64,000 bases of DNA from Rhizobiales bacterium GAS188 (GTDB taxonomy: Bacteria; Pseudomonadota; Alphaproteobacteria; Rhizobiales; Beijerinckiaceae), in contig FNSS01000001.1 in NCBI GenBank assembly GCA_900104855.1, positions 2,666,001 to 2,730,000 of the forward strand, written 5' to 3'. Position numbers and translations under genes: made by a program. Below the pieces are notes generated by a model that ran no database searches, was not told the DNA's origin, and saw only the letters and a list, made by a program, of their open reading frames with translations. This document shows positions 18,586 to 27,640 of the stretch, in pieces; the first letter of the stretch is position 1, and each line of letters opens with the position of its first letter.

Positions 18586-19320
18586 ATGGATTTCCGTGCC
18601 TTGTTCGACGCTTCTTGGTTCCAAGTTTCCTGGCTCGAAGCGCCCGAATGGGAGGCGTTGCGGCTGAGCCTTTTTGTCGGGCTGATCGCGGTCATGATCG
18701 CCCTGCCGTTTGCGGTGGCCGGAGCCTGGTTCGTGGCGCGCTCGCACGCACCCGGCCGCGGCCTCGTCAACGCACTGCTGCACCTGCCGCTGATGCTGCC
18801 GCCGATCGTCGTCGGCTATCTGCTGCTGGTGCTGCTCGGGGCGCGCGGGCCGGTCGGACGGCTGCTGCTCGAGGCTTTCGGGCTGCGCCTCGCCTTCACC
18901 ACCAAAGCGGTGGTGATCGCGACCGCGGTGATGATCCTGCCGATCATGGCGCGCGCCGTCAGGCTCGGCCTCGACGCCATCGACCGCGGCCTCGAGACCG
19001 CCGCGCGGACGCTCGGCGCCACCCGTCTCGACGTCTTCGCCAGCGTCACCTTGCCGTTGATGGCACCCGGCATCCTGACGGCGGCGGCCATCGGCTTCAC
19101 GGCCGCGCTCGGCGAATTCGGCGCCGTCATCATCTTCGCGGCCAATATCCAGGGCGAGACGCGCACTTTGCCGCTCGCCATCTACACGACCTTGCAGGCG
19201 CCGGGAGGGGAGGCTGCGGCCGCGAGGCTCGCCGTCATCTCGATCGGGCTCGCCCTTCTCGGTCTCGGGGTGAGCGAATGGCTCGGCGCGCGGCTGCGCG
19301 GCAGGCTCGGCCTGTCATGA
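18586..19320 (+). CDS. modB: Molybdate ABC transporter permease ModB
   Basis: A 244-residue integral membrane permease with five to six hydrophobic helices and the ModB/CysT-type EAA region ETAARTLGATRLDVFASVTL. Conserved LPLMLPPIVVGYLLLVLLG matches molybdate permeases. ATG 18586 with GAGG/AGGG upstream is preferred over TTG 18574. The stop overlaps modC by ATGA. No modA binding protein is present next to it, so the periplasmic component must be encoded elsewhere or the complex uses another receptor. Confidence 0.9.
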   Translation: MDFRALFDASWFQVSWLEAPEWEALRLSLFVGLIAVMIALPFAVAGAWFVARSHAPGRGLVNALLHLPLMLPPIVVGYLLLVLLGARGPVGRLLLEAFGLRLAFTTKAVVIATAVMILPIMARAVRLGLDAIDRGLETAARTLGATRLDVFASVTLPLMAPGILTAAAIGFTAALGEFGAVIIFAANIQGETRTLPLAIYTTLQAPGGEAAAARLAVISIGLALLGLGVSEWLGARLRGRLGLS

Positions 19321-20405
19321 CGAGCGCTTCCGCCATCACGGTCGACATCCGCCTGCGACGCGGTGATTTTCGCCTCGAGGCGCGCTTCGCCCTGCCGGCC
19401 ACAGGCGTCATCGGCATTCTCGGCCCCTCGGGGTCGGGCAAGACCTCGCTGTTGAGCGCCATCGCCGGCATCCTGTCGCCGGATGAAGGCGCGATCGCCG
19501 TCGGTGAGACGGTCTTCTTCGATTCAGGATCGAAGCTCGATTTGCCGATGGAGGAGCGCGGCTGCGGCTTCGTCTTCCAGGATGCCAAGCTGTTCCCGCA
19601 TCTGAGCGTCTCCCGCAATCTCGATTACGGCTTCGCGCGGCGGCGGGGTCGTGCCGTCAGTCAAGAACGTGCGCAGATCGTCGAGATGCTCGGCATCGGG
19701 CATCTGCTCGAGCGCCGGCCCACGACCCTGTCGGGCGGCGAGCGCCAGCGGGTGGCGATCGGTCGCGCGCTCCTGTCGCAGCCGCGTCTGCTGCTCCTCG
19801 ACGAGCCGCTGTCGGCTGTCGACCGAGACCGCAAAGGCGAGATCCTTCCCTATCTCGAAAGGCTGCGCGACGTCGCGGGCCTGCCGATCCTCTATGTGAG
19901 CCACGCCCTCGACGAGGTGCTGCGCCTCGCGGGCCAGGTGGTGCTGGTGGAGGAAGGGCGCTGCGTCGCCGCCGGTGCGACGGCTGCCGTGCTTTCGGCG
20001 CATTCGCTCGCCGGCGAGCGGCCGATCAGCGTCTTCGACGGGCGCGTATCGAGCCATGAAACCGGAATCGGCCTCACCTTGGTCGAGACCACGATCGGGA
20101 CCTTTCGCGTGCCGATCACCGAGACACCGGTCGGCGGCCTGCTGCGCCTCGTCATCGACGCCCGTGATGTGGCGCTGGCGACCGGCGAAATCCCCGGTCT
20201 TTCGATCCGCAACCGCTTCCGCGCCGCGATCGAGCGCATCGAACCCATCGACCGCTCGCAGGTGCAGCTCTCGCTGAGAGCCAAAGGCGGTGAGGTCACC
20301 GCTATTCTGACCCGCGACGCGGTCGCCGACCTCAAGCTCACGGCGGGCGTCGAGCTGTGGTGCCTCGTCAAATCCGTCGCGGTCGATCGCCTGCCGGGGC
20401 TTTAG
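19317..20405 (+). CDS. modC: Molybdate ABC transporter ATPase ModC
   Basis: A 362-residue ATPase with an N-terminal ABC domain (Walker A GPSGSGKTS, signature LSGGERQRV, Walker B LLLLDEPLSAVD, switch His in YVSHALDEV) and a C-terminal MOP/TOBE domain from about residue 290 (SIRNRFRAAIERIEPIDRSQ onward), the normal ModC architecture where the TOBE part binds oxyanion for regulation. ATG 19317 overlaps the modB stop. Ends immediately before a REP pair. Confidence 0.93.
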   Translation: MTSASAITVDIRLRRGDFRLEARFALPATGVIGILGPSGSGKTSLLSAIAGILSPDEGAIAVGETVFFDSGSKLDLPMEERGCGFVFQDAKLFPHLSVSRNLDYGFARRRGRAVSQERAQIVEMLGIGHLLERRPTTLSGGERQRVAIGRALLSQPRLLLLDEPLSAVDRDRKGEILPYLERLRDVAGLPILYVSHALDEVLRLAGQVVLVEEGRCVAAGATAAVLSAHSLAGERPISVFDGRVSSHETGIGLTLVETTIGTFRVPITETPVGGLLRLVIDARDVALATGEIPGLSIRNRFRAAIERIEPIDRSQVQLSLRAKGGEVTAILTRDAVADLKLTAGVELWCLVKSVAVDRLPGL

Positions 20406-20415
20406 CACGAACGCC

Positions 20416-20626
20416 CACCTCTCCCCTTGCGGGAGAGGTCGGAGCCTGAGCGAAGCGAAGGCTCCGGGTGAGGGGGGCGGCTCCTGCCTTCGGAAATTAG
20501 GTCCGTGCAGCCACTCCTGCCGCTACCGCACTTGGTGTGACCCGCCGAGAGCCGGCGCTGCCCCCCTCACCCGGCTTCTCTTCGCTTCGCTCATCGAAGC
20601 CGACCTCTCCCACAAGGGGAGAGGTG
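20416..20626. repeat. Inverted pair of REP-like elements, family B, copy 1
   Basis: Two copies of a roughly 75-base unit (CACCTCTCCCCTTG, GGGAGAGGTCGG, GCGAAGCGAAG, CCGGGTGAGGGGGGC) face each other across about 60 unrelated bases. The same inverted-pair layout recurs at 40117-40310, 41779-41984 and, broken by an insertion sequence, at 43934-45461. It fills the gap between modC and the convergent aminotransferase gene, where it may serve as terminator. Confidence 0.85.
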
Positions 20627-20646
20627 AGCGCCGGCGCTATACGCCC

Positions 20647-21996
20647 TCACGCCACCGACTGGATCACCGCCTTCAGCTTGTCGGCGACTTCGCCGATCTG
20701 CGCCTCCGAGATGGTCAAGGGCGGCGTCAGCGCCAGCGTCTCGCCGGTGATGCGCAGCACGATGTCGTGCTCGTGGAAGGCATGCTCCATCGCCTCGAAG
20801 GCGCGCTTGCCGACCGCATCCGGCTTCGAGGCGAGATCGACGGCGGCGACCAGGCCGAGGGTGCGGATATCGAGCACGTTGGGCTGGCCCTTGAGGCTGT
20901 GGATCGCCTCGGCCCAGATCGGCTCGAGCGTCTTCGCCCGCTCGAACAGGCCTTCCTCGCGATAGAGATCGAGCGTGGCGATGCCGGCCGCCACTGCGAG
21001 CGGATGAGCCGAATAGGTGTAGCCATGCGCGAATTCGACGACGTGCTCGGGCCCCTTCATGAAGGCATCATGGATATGCTTGCGGGTGAGCACGCCGCCC
21101 ATCGGCACGGTGCCCGAGGTGACGCCCTTGGCGAAGGTGATCATGTCCGGAAGCACGCCGTAACGCTCGGCCGCGAAGGCGGTGCCGAGGCGACCGAAGC
21201 CGGTGATCACCTCGTCGAAGATGAGCAGGATGCCGTATTTGTCGCAGATGGCGCGCAGCCGCTTCAAATAGCCTTTCGGCGGGGGCAGCACGCCGGTCGA
21301 TCCGGCCATCGGCTCGACGATCACGGCCGCGATGGTCGAGGCGTCGTGCAGGGCGACGATGCGCTCGAGCTCGTCGGCGAGATGGGCGCCCCATTCCGGC
21401 TCGCCCTTGGTGAAGGCCTGATGCTCGCGGTTATAGGTCGCCGGCAGGTGGTCGACGCCGGCCAGCAAGGTCCCGAACATCTTGCGGTTGCCGACGATGC
21501 CGCCGACCGAGATGCCGCCGAAGCCGACCCCGTGATAGCCGCGCTCGCGACCGATGAGGCGGGTGCGGCTCCCCTGGCCGGAGACGTTCCAATAGGCGAG
21601 CGCCATCTTCAAGGCAGTGTCGACCGCCTCCGATCCCGAATTGGTGAAGAACACGTGATCGAGATCGCCGGGCGCCAGCTCCGCGATGCGCGAGGCGAGC
21701 TGGAACGACTTCGGATGGGCGAACTGGAAGGGCGGCGCGTAATCGAGCTCCTCGGCCTGCTGCTTGATGGCGGCGACGATCGGGTCGCGGTTATGGCCCG
21801 CATTGGTGCACCACATGCCGGCCGTGGCATCGAGGATGGCCCGCCCCTCGGGCGTGTAATAGTGCATATCCTTGGCGCGCGAGACCATGCGCGGGCGCTT
21901 CTTGAAGGCCCGATTCGCCGTGAACGGCATCCAGAACGCCTCGAGATCGTTCGGGGCGCTCGAGCTGGTTCTGGCAAGGTTGGACCCAAGCGACAT
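20647..21996 (-). CDS. Omega-amino acid--pyruvate aminotransferase (class III)
   Basis: A 449-residue PLP enzyme. DLEAFWMPFTANRAFKKRPR and DATAGMWCTNAGHNR at the N-terminus are characteristic of beta-alanine/omega-amino-acid:pyruvate transaminases. PLP-site features: FTNSGSEAVDTALK, GYHGVGFGGIS, LLIFDEVITGFGR and the Schiff-base Lys in MITFAKGVTSG. It probably transfers the amino group of beta-alanine or similar amines to pyruvate. The ATG at 21996 is followed directly by the conserved N-terminus. Flanked by a REP pair downstream and divergent from hpf. Confidence 0.9.
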   Translation of the reverse strand: MSLGSNLARTSSSAPNDLEAFWMPFTANRAFKKRPRMVSRAKDMHYYTPEGRAILDATAGMWCTNAGHNRDPIVAAIKQQAEELDYAPPFQFAHPKSFQLASRIAELAPGDLDHVFFTNSGSEAVDTALKMALAYWNVSGQGSRTRLIGRERGYHGVGFGGISVGGIVGNRKMFGTLLAGVDHLPATYNREHQAFTKGEPEWGAHLADELERIVALHDASTIAAVIVEPMAGSTGVLPPPKGYLKRLRAICDKYGILLIFDEVITGFGRLGTAFAAERYGVLPDMITFAKGVTSGTVPMGGVLTRKHIHDAFMKGPEHVVEFAHGYTYSAHPLAVAAGIATLDLYREEGLFERAKTLEPIWAEAIHSLKGQPNVLDIRTLGLVAAVDLASKPDAVGKRAFEAMEHAFHEHDIVLRITGETLALTPPLTISEAQIGEVADKLKAVIQSVA

Positions 21997-22222
21997 GATC
22001 GTTCTCCGTCTGTCCGTGACGCGGCCGCAGCCGACAATTCGGAGGTAGGCTATCAGGTCGCTCGCGAGGCTGGAACCCGCAAACCGAGGCTGGAACCCCT
22101 GTTCGGCTCGCTCTGGACCGGCAGCTCACGGGCACTTGAAGAGAGGGGATGCCGGCCCAACATGTGAACATACCGTGGCGCATGAGGCAGGACGTTGAGG
22201 CCGCCCGCTTGCCGCGAGGGGG

Positions 22223-22238
22223 TTGCACGTTATTTGCA
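22223..22238 (+). promoter_or_regulatory. Sigma54-like promoter element upstream of hpf
   Basis: TTGCACG-N4-TTGCA at 22223-22238, against the consensus TGGCACG-N4-TTGCA. The spacing and the -12 GC are right; one G of the -24 GG is replaced by T, which is a serious deviation. It lies about 120 bases upstream of the hpf ATG. Confidence 0.35.
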
Positions 22239-22264
22239 TGACACGCTTGCGATCCCGCCGCGCG

Positions 22265-22293
22265 TTGACTTGAGGCTGCGGGCTCCTTAACGC
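22265..22293 (+). promoter_or_regulatory. Possible sigma70-type promoter of hpf
   Basis: TTGACT at 22265-22270, a 17-base spacer and TAACGC at 22288-22293. The -35 is good and the -10 is weak. About 65 bases upstream of the hpf start codon. Confidence 0.4.
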
Positions 22294-22357
22294 TTCTGAG
22301 GGTAAGGGTGCGGCTTCGGCCGCCCGCCCCGGTGGAGTTTAGAAAAAGGTGGCATCC

Positions 22358-22939
22358 ATGACGTTACGGGTGTCGGGTAAGAACATCGATATCGGGGAGG
22401 TGCTCAGGGGGCAGATCACGATGCGGGTGGAGCAGGCGGTGAAGCGCTATTTCGATGGTGGATTCGGCGGCTATGCCGTCGTCGAGCGGGAAGGTACGGC
22501 GTTTCGCACCCACTGCTCCATCCATCTCGATACGGGCATCGACCTGCAGGCTTCGGGCACCTCGCATGACCCCTATGCGAGCGCGGATATCTCATCCGAG
22601 CGCATCGAGAAGCGTCTACGGCGCTATAAGCGGCGCCTGAAGGAACGGCGTCCCGGCACGCCCGGCCAGCCGGCGGAGGAGGCCTCCTACACGGTGCTGA
22701 CCTCGCCGGATGGCGATGAGGATACGCCTGAAGGGTTCCAGCCCATGGTCGTTGCCGAGAAGAAGACCCGGCTCCGACGTCTATCCGTCGGCGACGCGGT
22801 CGCCGAACTCGATTTGAGCGGCGCGCCGGTGGTCGTCTTCCGCCATGCCACGAGTGGGCGCACCAATGTGGTCTATCGTCGTCTCGACGGTCATATCGGC
22901 TGGGTGGACCCGGCCAGCGCCGCCGACGCGGCTGCGTGA
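22358..22939 (+). CDS. hpf: Ribosome hibernation promoting factor, long form
   Basis: A 193-residue long-form HPF: an N-terminal HPF/RaiA domain (TLRVSGKNIDIGEVLRGQIT through about residue 95) that occupies the 30S decoding centre, and a C-terminal dimerisation domain (VVFRHATSGRTNVVYRRLDG) that mediates 100S ribosome formation. Start ATG 22358 has AGGTGG upstream; a GTG nine bases earlier is in the same frame. It is followed by ptsN after 63 bases, the standard alphaproteobacterial order. Confidence 0.94.
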   Translation: MTLRVSGKNIDIGEVLRGQITMRVEQAVKRYFDGGFGGYAVVEREGTAFRTHCSIHLDTGIDLQASGTSHDPYASADISSERIEKRLRRYKRRLKERRPGTPGQPAEEASYTVLTSPDGDEDTPEGFQPMVVAEKKTRLRRLSVGDAVAELDLSGAPVVVFRHATSGRTNVVYRRLDGHIGWVDPASAADAAA

Positions 22940-23002
22940 GGGACGCGTCGGCAGCGAGCATCGCTGCGACGTCGCCACCTCCCTCAGGAGTTTTGAAAGC
23001 CA

Positions 23003-23461
23003 ATGCCTCTCGATGATCTCCTCGTTCCGGGCTCGGTGTTGCCGGCGCTCAGGGTGAACGGCAAGAAGCAGGCCGTGCAGGAATTGTCCGCGCGAGCCGC
23101 GAGCGTCACCGGGCTGCCGGAACGGGACGTGTTCGACGCCGTCCTGCAGCGCGAACGGCTGGGCTCGACCGGGATCGGGGCCGGCATCGCCATCCCCCAT
23201 TGCAAGCTCGCCAAGGTGGCGAGGCTGCACGGCGTGTTCGCGCGCCTGGAAAAGCCGATCGATTTCGACGCGCTCGACGGCGAGCCCGTCGACCTGATCT
23301 TCCTCCTGGTGGCGCCGGAAGCCGCCGGCGCCGACCATCTCAAGGCGCTGGCCCGCATGGCGCGGCTGTTGCGCGACCCGGCAACCACCGCGAAACTGCG
23401 TGCCACCCGCGATGCCGACGGCATCTTCGCGCTCCTGACCCAGCAGCCGGCGGCCGCCTGA
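23003..23461 (+). CDS. ptsN: PTS IIA-like nitrogen regulatory protein PtsN (EIIA-Ntr)
   Basis: A 152-residue EIIA-Ntr protein of the regulatory nitrogen PTS, which receives phosphate from NPr. The phosphorylatable His is in GIGAGIAIPHCKLAKV at about residue 66; most homologues have HGK/HCK at this place. The N-terminus LDDLLVPGSVLPALRVNGKK is typical. It influences potassium transport and stress signalling in relatives. ATG at 23003 with an AGGAG ribosome-binding site. Confidence 0.94.
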   Translation: MPLDDLLVPGSVLPALRVNGKKQAVQELSARAASVTGLPERDVFDAVLQRERLGSTGIGAGIAIPHCKLAKVARLHGVFARLEKPIDFDALDGEPVDLIFLLVAPEAAGADHLKALARMARLLRDPATTAKLRATRDADGIFALLTQQPAAA

Positions 23462-23493
23462 GCTCGAGAGCCTAGAACGATGATCTTCGCACA

Positions 23494-25110
23494 ATGACCT
23501 TCCAGTTCCAGGAGCTGTTCCCTCTGGTCGGCGACACGGTGCCCTATCGCAAGCTGACCTCGGAAGGCGTGCGTATCGAGAAATTCGCCGGCCATGAGAT
23601 CGTCTCGGTCGGGCGCGAGGCCATCAGGGCGCTGTCCGAGCAGGCCTTCGTCGACATCAACCATCTGTTGCGGCCCGGCCATCTCGCCCAGCTGGCCAAG
23701 ATCCTCGACGACCCCGAGGCGACCTCGAACGACAAATTCGTCGCCTACGACCTGCTCAAGAACGCCAATATCGCGGCGGGCGGCGTCCTCCCCATGTGCC
23801 AGGATACCGGCACGGCCATCATCATGGGCAAGAAAGGCCGTCTCGTCTTCACCGAGGGCGAGGATGAAAGCGCGATCGCCGAGGGCGTGCGCGACGCCTA
23901 TCTCAAACGCAATCTGCGCTACTCGCAGCTCGCGCCGATCTCCATGTTCGAGGAGCGGAACACCAAATCGAACCTGCCAGCCCAGATCGAGATCTATGCC
24001 GAGGGCGAGGACGCCTATAAATTCCTGTTCGTGGCCAAAGGCGGCGGCAGCGCCAATAAGAGCTTCCTGTTCCAGGCGACGCCCTCGATCCTCACCCATG
24101 ACCGACTGCTGGCTTTCCTCAAGGAAAAGATCCTCACCTTGGGCACGTCCGCCTGCCCGCCCTATCACTTGGCGATCGTCATCGGCGGGCTGTCGGCCGA
24201 GCAGACGATGAAGACCGTCAAGCTCGCCTCGACCCGTTATCTCGACACGCTGCCGGTGCAGGGTTCCGAGGAGGCGCATGCCTTCCGGGATCTCGCGCTC
24301 GAAGCGGAGATCCACAAGCTCACCCAGGCGCTCGGCGTCGGGGCGCAGTTCGGCGGCAAATATTTCTGCCATGATGTGCGCGTCATCCGCCTGCCGCGGC
24401 ACGGGGCAAGCTTGCCGATCGGGCTCGGCGTCTCCTGCTCGGCGGACCGCCAGGCGCTCGGCAAGATCACGCGGGAAGGCGTCTTCCTCGAGGAGCTGGA
24501 ACATAATCCGGCCCGCTTCCTTCCGGAGGTCGACGAGTCGACGCTCGGCGGCCCGGTGGTGGCGATCGACCTGAAGCGGCCGATGCGCGAAATCCTGGCC
24601 GAGCTGAGCAAGCACAAGGTGAAAACCCGCCTGTCGCTGACCGGCCCGATGATCGTGGCGCGCGACCTAGCCCATGCCAAGCTGCGCGAGCGGCTCGAGC
24701 GGGGCGAAGGCCTGCCCACCTATATCAAGGATCATCCGGTCTATTATGCGGGCCCGGCCAAGACGCCCGTGGGCTATGCGTCGGGCTCCTTCGGCCCGAC
24801 CACGGCCGGACGGATGGACGGCTTCGTCGATCAGTTCCAGGCGGCCGGCGGCTCGATGGTGATGCTCGCCAAGGGCAATCGCTCAGCGGCGGTGCGCGAA
24901 GCCTGCAAGACGCATCACGGCTTCTATCTCGGCTCGATCGGCGGGCCGGCGGCGCGCCTCGCCCAGGACTGCATCAAGAAGGTCGAGACGCTCGAATATC
25001 CCGAGCTCGGCATGGAAGCGGTGTGGCGCATCGAGGTCGAGAATTTCCCCGCCTTCATCGTCATCGACGATAAGGGGAACGACTTCTTCAAGGAGCTCAA
25101 TCTGGGTTGA
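23494..25110 (+). CDS. Fumarate hydratase, class I (iron-sulfur, dimeric)
   Basis: A 538-residue class I fumarase of the 4Fe-4S type, interconverting fumarate and L-malate. Likely cluster Cys residues lie in [36 protein letters not shown] and [10 protein letters not shown]; the C-terminal domain has [26 protein letters not shown] and SIGGPAARL. Length matches one-chain FumA/FumB enzymes. ATG 23494 is 32 bases after ptsN, possibly co-transcribed. The oxygen-sensitive class is notable in an otherwise aerobic gene set. Confidence 0.94.
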   Translation: MTFQFQELFPLVGDTVPYRKLTSEGVRIEKFAGHEIVSVGREAIRALSEQAFVDINHLLRPGHLAQLAKILDDPEATSNDKFVAYDLLKNANIAAGGVLPMCQDTGTAIIMGKKGRLVFTEGEDESAIAEGVRDAYLKRNLRYSQLAPISMFEERNTKSNLPAQIEIYAEGEDAYKFLFVAKGGGSANKSFLFQATPSILTHDRLLAFLKEKILTLGTSACPPYHLAIVIGGLSAEQTMKTVKLASTRYLDTLPVQGSEEAHAFRDLALEAEIHKLTQALGVGAQFGGKYFCHDVRVIRLPRHGASLPIGLGVSCSADRQALGKITREGVFLEELEHNPARFLPEVDESTLGGPVVAIDLKRPMREILAELSKHKVKTRLSLTGPMIVARDLAHAKLRERLERGEGLPTYIKDHPVYYAGPAKTPVGYASGSFGPTTAGRMDGFVDQFQAAGGSMVMLAKGNRSAAVREACKTHHGFYLGSIGGPAARLAQDCIKKVETLEYPELGMEAVWRIEVENFPAFIVIDDKGNDFFKELNLG

Positions 25111-25121
25111 GCGGAGGCGCC

Positions 25122-25257
25122 CCCTTCTCCCGTGTCTTCACGGGAGAAGGTGCCCGAACGTAGTGAGGGCGGATGAGGGACGCCGGTGAAGCTCTCGACC
25201 GCCCCTCATCCGCCTCGCTGCGCTCGGCACCTTCTCCCGTGAAGACACGGGAGAAGG
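25122..25257. repeat. Composite inverted repeat of two family A REP palindromes
   Basis: Two palindromes, 25123-25150 and 25230-25257, each with stem CCTTCTCCCGTG / CACGGGAGAAGG or close to it, flank a segment in which GAGGGCGGATGAGGG and its near complement CCCCTCATCCGCC form another stem. The whole 136 bases can fold as one cruciform-like structure. Lies between convergent fumarase and DUF1289 genes. Confidence 0.85.
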
Positions 25258-25267
25258 AAGATTTCCC

Positions 25268-25480
25268 TCACCCCCGCTGCCCTTCCAATCTCGCCTTGCG
25301 CCCGCCCTTGCGATGGCGCGGGCGACGATCCGGCAGCACCGCCATGATGGCGCGGCGCTCTCCGTCGCTCATTGCGCTCCAGCGGGTGATCTCGTCGAGC
25401 GATCGGGCGCAGCCCGTGCACAGCCCGTCATGGGGATCCATGAGGCAGATGCCGACACAAGGGGTCTCGACCAAATCCAT
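25268..25480 (-). CDS. DUF1289 domain small protein
   Basis: A 70-residue Cys-rich protein with the DUF1289 pattern: ETPCVGICLMDPHDGLCTGC, then RSLDEITRWSAMSDGER. Four Cys residues in the first 25 positions probably bind a metal or cluster. The C-terminal 20 residues are basic (RHRKGGRKAR). Function of the family is unknown; it is often encoded as a short stand-alone gene in proteobacteria. ATG at 25480; downstream of it lies a composite REP. Confidence 0.88.
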   Translation of the reverse strand: MDLVETPCVGICLMDPHDGLCTGCARSLDEITRWSAMSDGERRAIMAVLPDRRPRHRKGGRKARLEGQRG

Positions 25481-25578
25481 CTTTCAAAACAAGTCCATCG
25501 TTCGAAACGGGATATCCGGATGAGCTGCTGCGAGCGATAGCGCGCCAGCTTGCGAAGCCGCAAGCTAATCCCGGCCGG

Positions 25579-26397
25579 TCACGGCGCCGACCCGCCACTT
25601 CCCAGCGCCAGCGCCAGATAGAAGCCGAGCTCGGCGAGGAGCTGCGCCGCGCCTGCCACATCGCCGGTCTGGCCGCCGATCCGCGCTGCGGCGAGCGCAG
25701 AGATGCCGAGGCAGGCCGCGAGCGCCCCGAGGCAGGCGAAGAGGCCGCGCATCAGCCCGAAGCCGCCGAGCACCGCAAGGACGAGGGCGATGCCGCAGCC
25801 CAGCATGACCGCATGGGTGAATTCCGGGACGGGCAGCCGCCCGGCAGCGGCCCCCGCGCCCTCGCGCCGCACCGGTGATAACAAGACGAGCGGCATCAGC
25901 CCGGCCCCACGCGAGAGCGCCGCCGCCCCGATCAGCGCCGCCGCGGCCGCCGTGATGCCGGAGCGCGACAATTGCGCCAGCAGTGCGACGCGCAGCAGCA
26001 TGGCCACGACGAGGGCCAGCACGCCGAAGCTGCCGAGGCGGCTGTCGCGCATGATCTCGAGGCGCCGCTCGACGGGGGCCTCGGCGAAGACGCCGTCCGC
26101 CATGTCGGCAAGCCCGTCCTCATGCATGGCGCCGGTCAGCACGACGCCGCAGGCGACCGCCAGGATCGCGGCCGTGAGGGTGCCGAGGCCAAAGTGATCC
26201 GCCAACACCAGCACCAGCGCCGAGAGGACACCGATGACGAAGCCCGCGACCGGCGCTGCCGGCGCGATGGCGGCGAAGTCGAACGGCGTCTCGGAGCGGC
26301 CCTCCGCCGCGAGGCGCGGCACGGGCAGCCGCGAATAGAAGCGCAGCGCCCGCGCCACGGCGACCAGAAATCCGCGTCCCGGTCCAGCTCCGCTCAT
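25579..26397 (-). CDS. cobS: Adenosylcobinamide-GDP ribazoletransferase (cobalamin synthase)
   Basis: A 272-residue polytopic membrane enzyme joining adenosylcobinamide-GDP and alpha-ribazole, the last assembly step of cobalamin. Family motifs are FYSRLPVP near the N-terminus, GAMHEDGLADMADGVF (metal-binding acidic motif) and RDSRLGSFGVLAL. About seven hydrophobic segments follow. ATG 26397 is chosen because it places the start just before the conserved LxVARALRFYSR region. Divergent from cobT, which makes alpha-ribazole phosphate, 78 bases away. No cobalamin riboswitch fits in that gap. Confidence 0.93.
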   Translation of the reverse strand: MSGAGPGRGFLVAVARALRFYSRLPVPRLAAEGRSETPFDFAAIAPAAPVAGFVIGVLSALVLVLADHFGLGTLTAAILAVACGVVLTGAMHEDGLADMADGVFAEAPVERRLEIMRDSRLGSFGVLALVVAMLLRVALLAQLSRSGITAAAAALIGAAALSRGAGLMPLVLLSPVRREGAGAAAGRLPVPEFTHAVMLGCGIALVLAVLGGFGLMRGLFACLGALAACLGISALAAARIGGQTGDVAGAAQLLAELGFYLALALGSGGSAP

Positions 26398-26475
26398 GGC
26401 GCCGCATTGCCAAATGAGCGCGGGACGGCCAAGAACTTGGCTAACCCCGCCGCCGCCAACCGCCAAAGCCCCGTC

Positions 26476-27504
26476 ATGACCAAGACACCGACCACCCAAC
26501 CCTTCGATGATATGCGCGCATTGGTCGCCGCGATGCCCGGCCCCGATGAGGCCGCCATCGCGGCCGTGCGGGCGCGCGACGCCGTGTTGACCAAGCCCCC
26601 CGGCAGCCTCGGGCGGCTCGAAAGCATCGCAGAATGGCTGGCCGCCTGGCAAGGGCGCTCGCCGCCGAGAGTCGAGCGGCCGCTGGTTGCGGTGTTCGCC
26701 GGCAATCACGGCGTGGTGGCCAAGGGGGTCTCGGCCTTTCCGGCGAGCGTCACCCGGCAGATGGTCGAGAATTTTGCGGCCGGCGGGGCCGCCATCAATC
26801 AGCTCTGCGCCAATTTCGATCTCGGATTGAAGGTGTTCGATCTGGCGCTCGACCTACCGACGGGCGACATCACCGAAGGCCCGGCGCTCGAGGAAACGGC
26901 TTGCGCCGCCACCATGGCGTTCGGCATGGAGGCGATCGCCGGCGGCATCGATCTCCTGGCGCTCGGCGAGATGGGCATCGGCAACACCACGATCGCTGCC
27001 GCCATCTACACGGCGCTCTATGGCGGCAAGGCGGCGCAATGGATCGGGCGCGGCACCGGCCTCGACGATGCCGGCCTCGAACGCAAGGCGGCGGCGATCG
27101 AGGCCGCCATGACGCGCCATGCGGGCCATCTCGCCGATCCGCTCGAAGTGCTGCGCCGTGTCGGCGGGCGTGAGATCGCGGCCATCGCCGGCGCGATCCT
27201 CGCGGCCCGCAACCAGCGCGTCCCGGTGATCCTGGACGGCTATGTGGTCACGGCCGCGGCCTCCATCCTGCATGCGCTCGATGCCTCGGCGCTCGATCAT
27301 TGCCTCGCGGCGCATTGTTCGGCCGAAGGCGCGCATGCCGAGGTGCTGCGGCGGCTCGGCCTCAAACCGCTTCTCGATCTCGGCATGCGGCTCGGTGAAG
27401 GATCGGGCGCAGCGCTCGCAGCCGGCCTCGTCAAGGCGGCGGCGCGCTGCCATTCGGGCATGGCGACCTTCGCGCAGGCCGGCGTCGACGAAAAGAGCGG
27501 CTGA
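26476..27504 (+). CDS. cobT: Nicotinate-nucleotide--dimethylbenzimidazole phosphoribosyltransferase
   Basis: A 342-residue enzyme making alpha-ribazole-5'-phosphate from nicotinate mononucleotide and DMB. Conserved regions: LTKPPGSLGRLE, VFAGNHGVVAKGVSAFPASVT, LGEMGIGNTTIAAAI, GRGTGLDD and the C-terminal DLGMRLGEGSGAALA; the catalytic Glu is expected in the last block. ATG 26476 (MTKTPTT) gives the family length; the open frame upstream belongs to the antisense of cobS. No strong ribosome-binding site is visible. Confidence 0.95.
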   Translation: MTKTPTTQPFDDMRALVAAMPGPDEAAIAAVRARDAVLTKPPGSLGRLESIAEWLAAWQGRSPPRVERPLVAVFAGNHGVVAKGVSAFPASVTRQMVENFAAGGAAINQLCANFDLGLKVFDLALDLPTGDITEGPALEETACAATMAFGMEAIAGGIDLLALGEMGIGNTTIAAAIYTALYGGKAAQWIGRGTGLDDAGLERKAAAIEAAMTRHAGHLADPLEVLRRVGGREIAAIAGAILAARNQRVPVILDGYVVTAAASILHALDASALDHCLAAHCSAEGAHAEVLRRLGLKPLLDLGMRLGEGSGAALAAGLVKAAARCHSGMATFAQAGVDEKSG

Positions 27505-27640
27505 GGCGCCATCCAGAGGCCGCGCTCACGCCGCTGGTCCCCGTAGAGTGGACGCCAGCGCCGTGCCTCGCTTACTGTGGCATCGCGCTTGCCTGCGAAG
27601 CAAAGAAGGCAATCGAGCCAAAGATTTGGGGAGACGTCAT

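Larger units (their letters stand above)
21997..22357. other. Divergent intergenic region aminotransferase/hpf
   Basis: 361 bases without a convincing gene. A direct repeat of GAGGCTGGAACCC is at about 22067-22100. The right half holds the two promoter candidates listed separately. The rpoN gene that normally sits upstream of hpf in this group is absent. Confidence 0.5.

Noticed and set aside
26398-26475. Cobalamin riboswitch between cobS and cobT
   Set aside because: The gap is 78 bases, too short for the conserved aptamer, and no B12-box-like sequence was seen.
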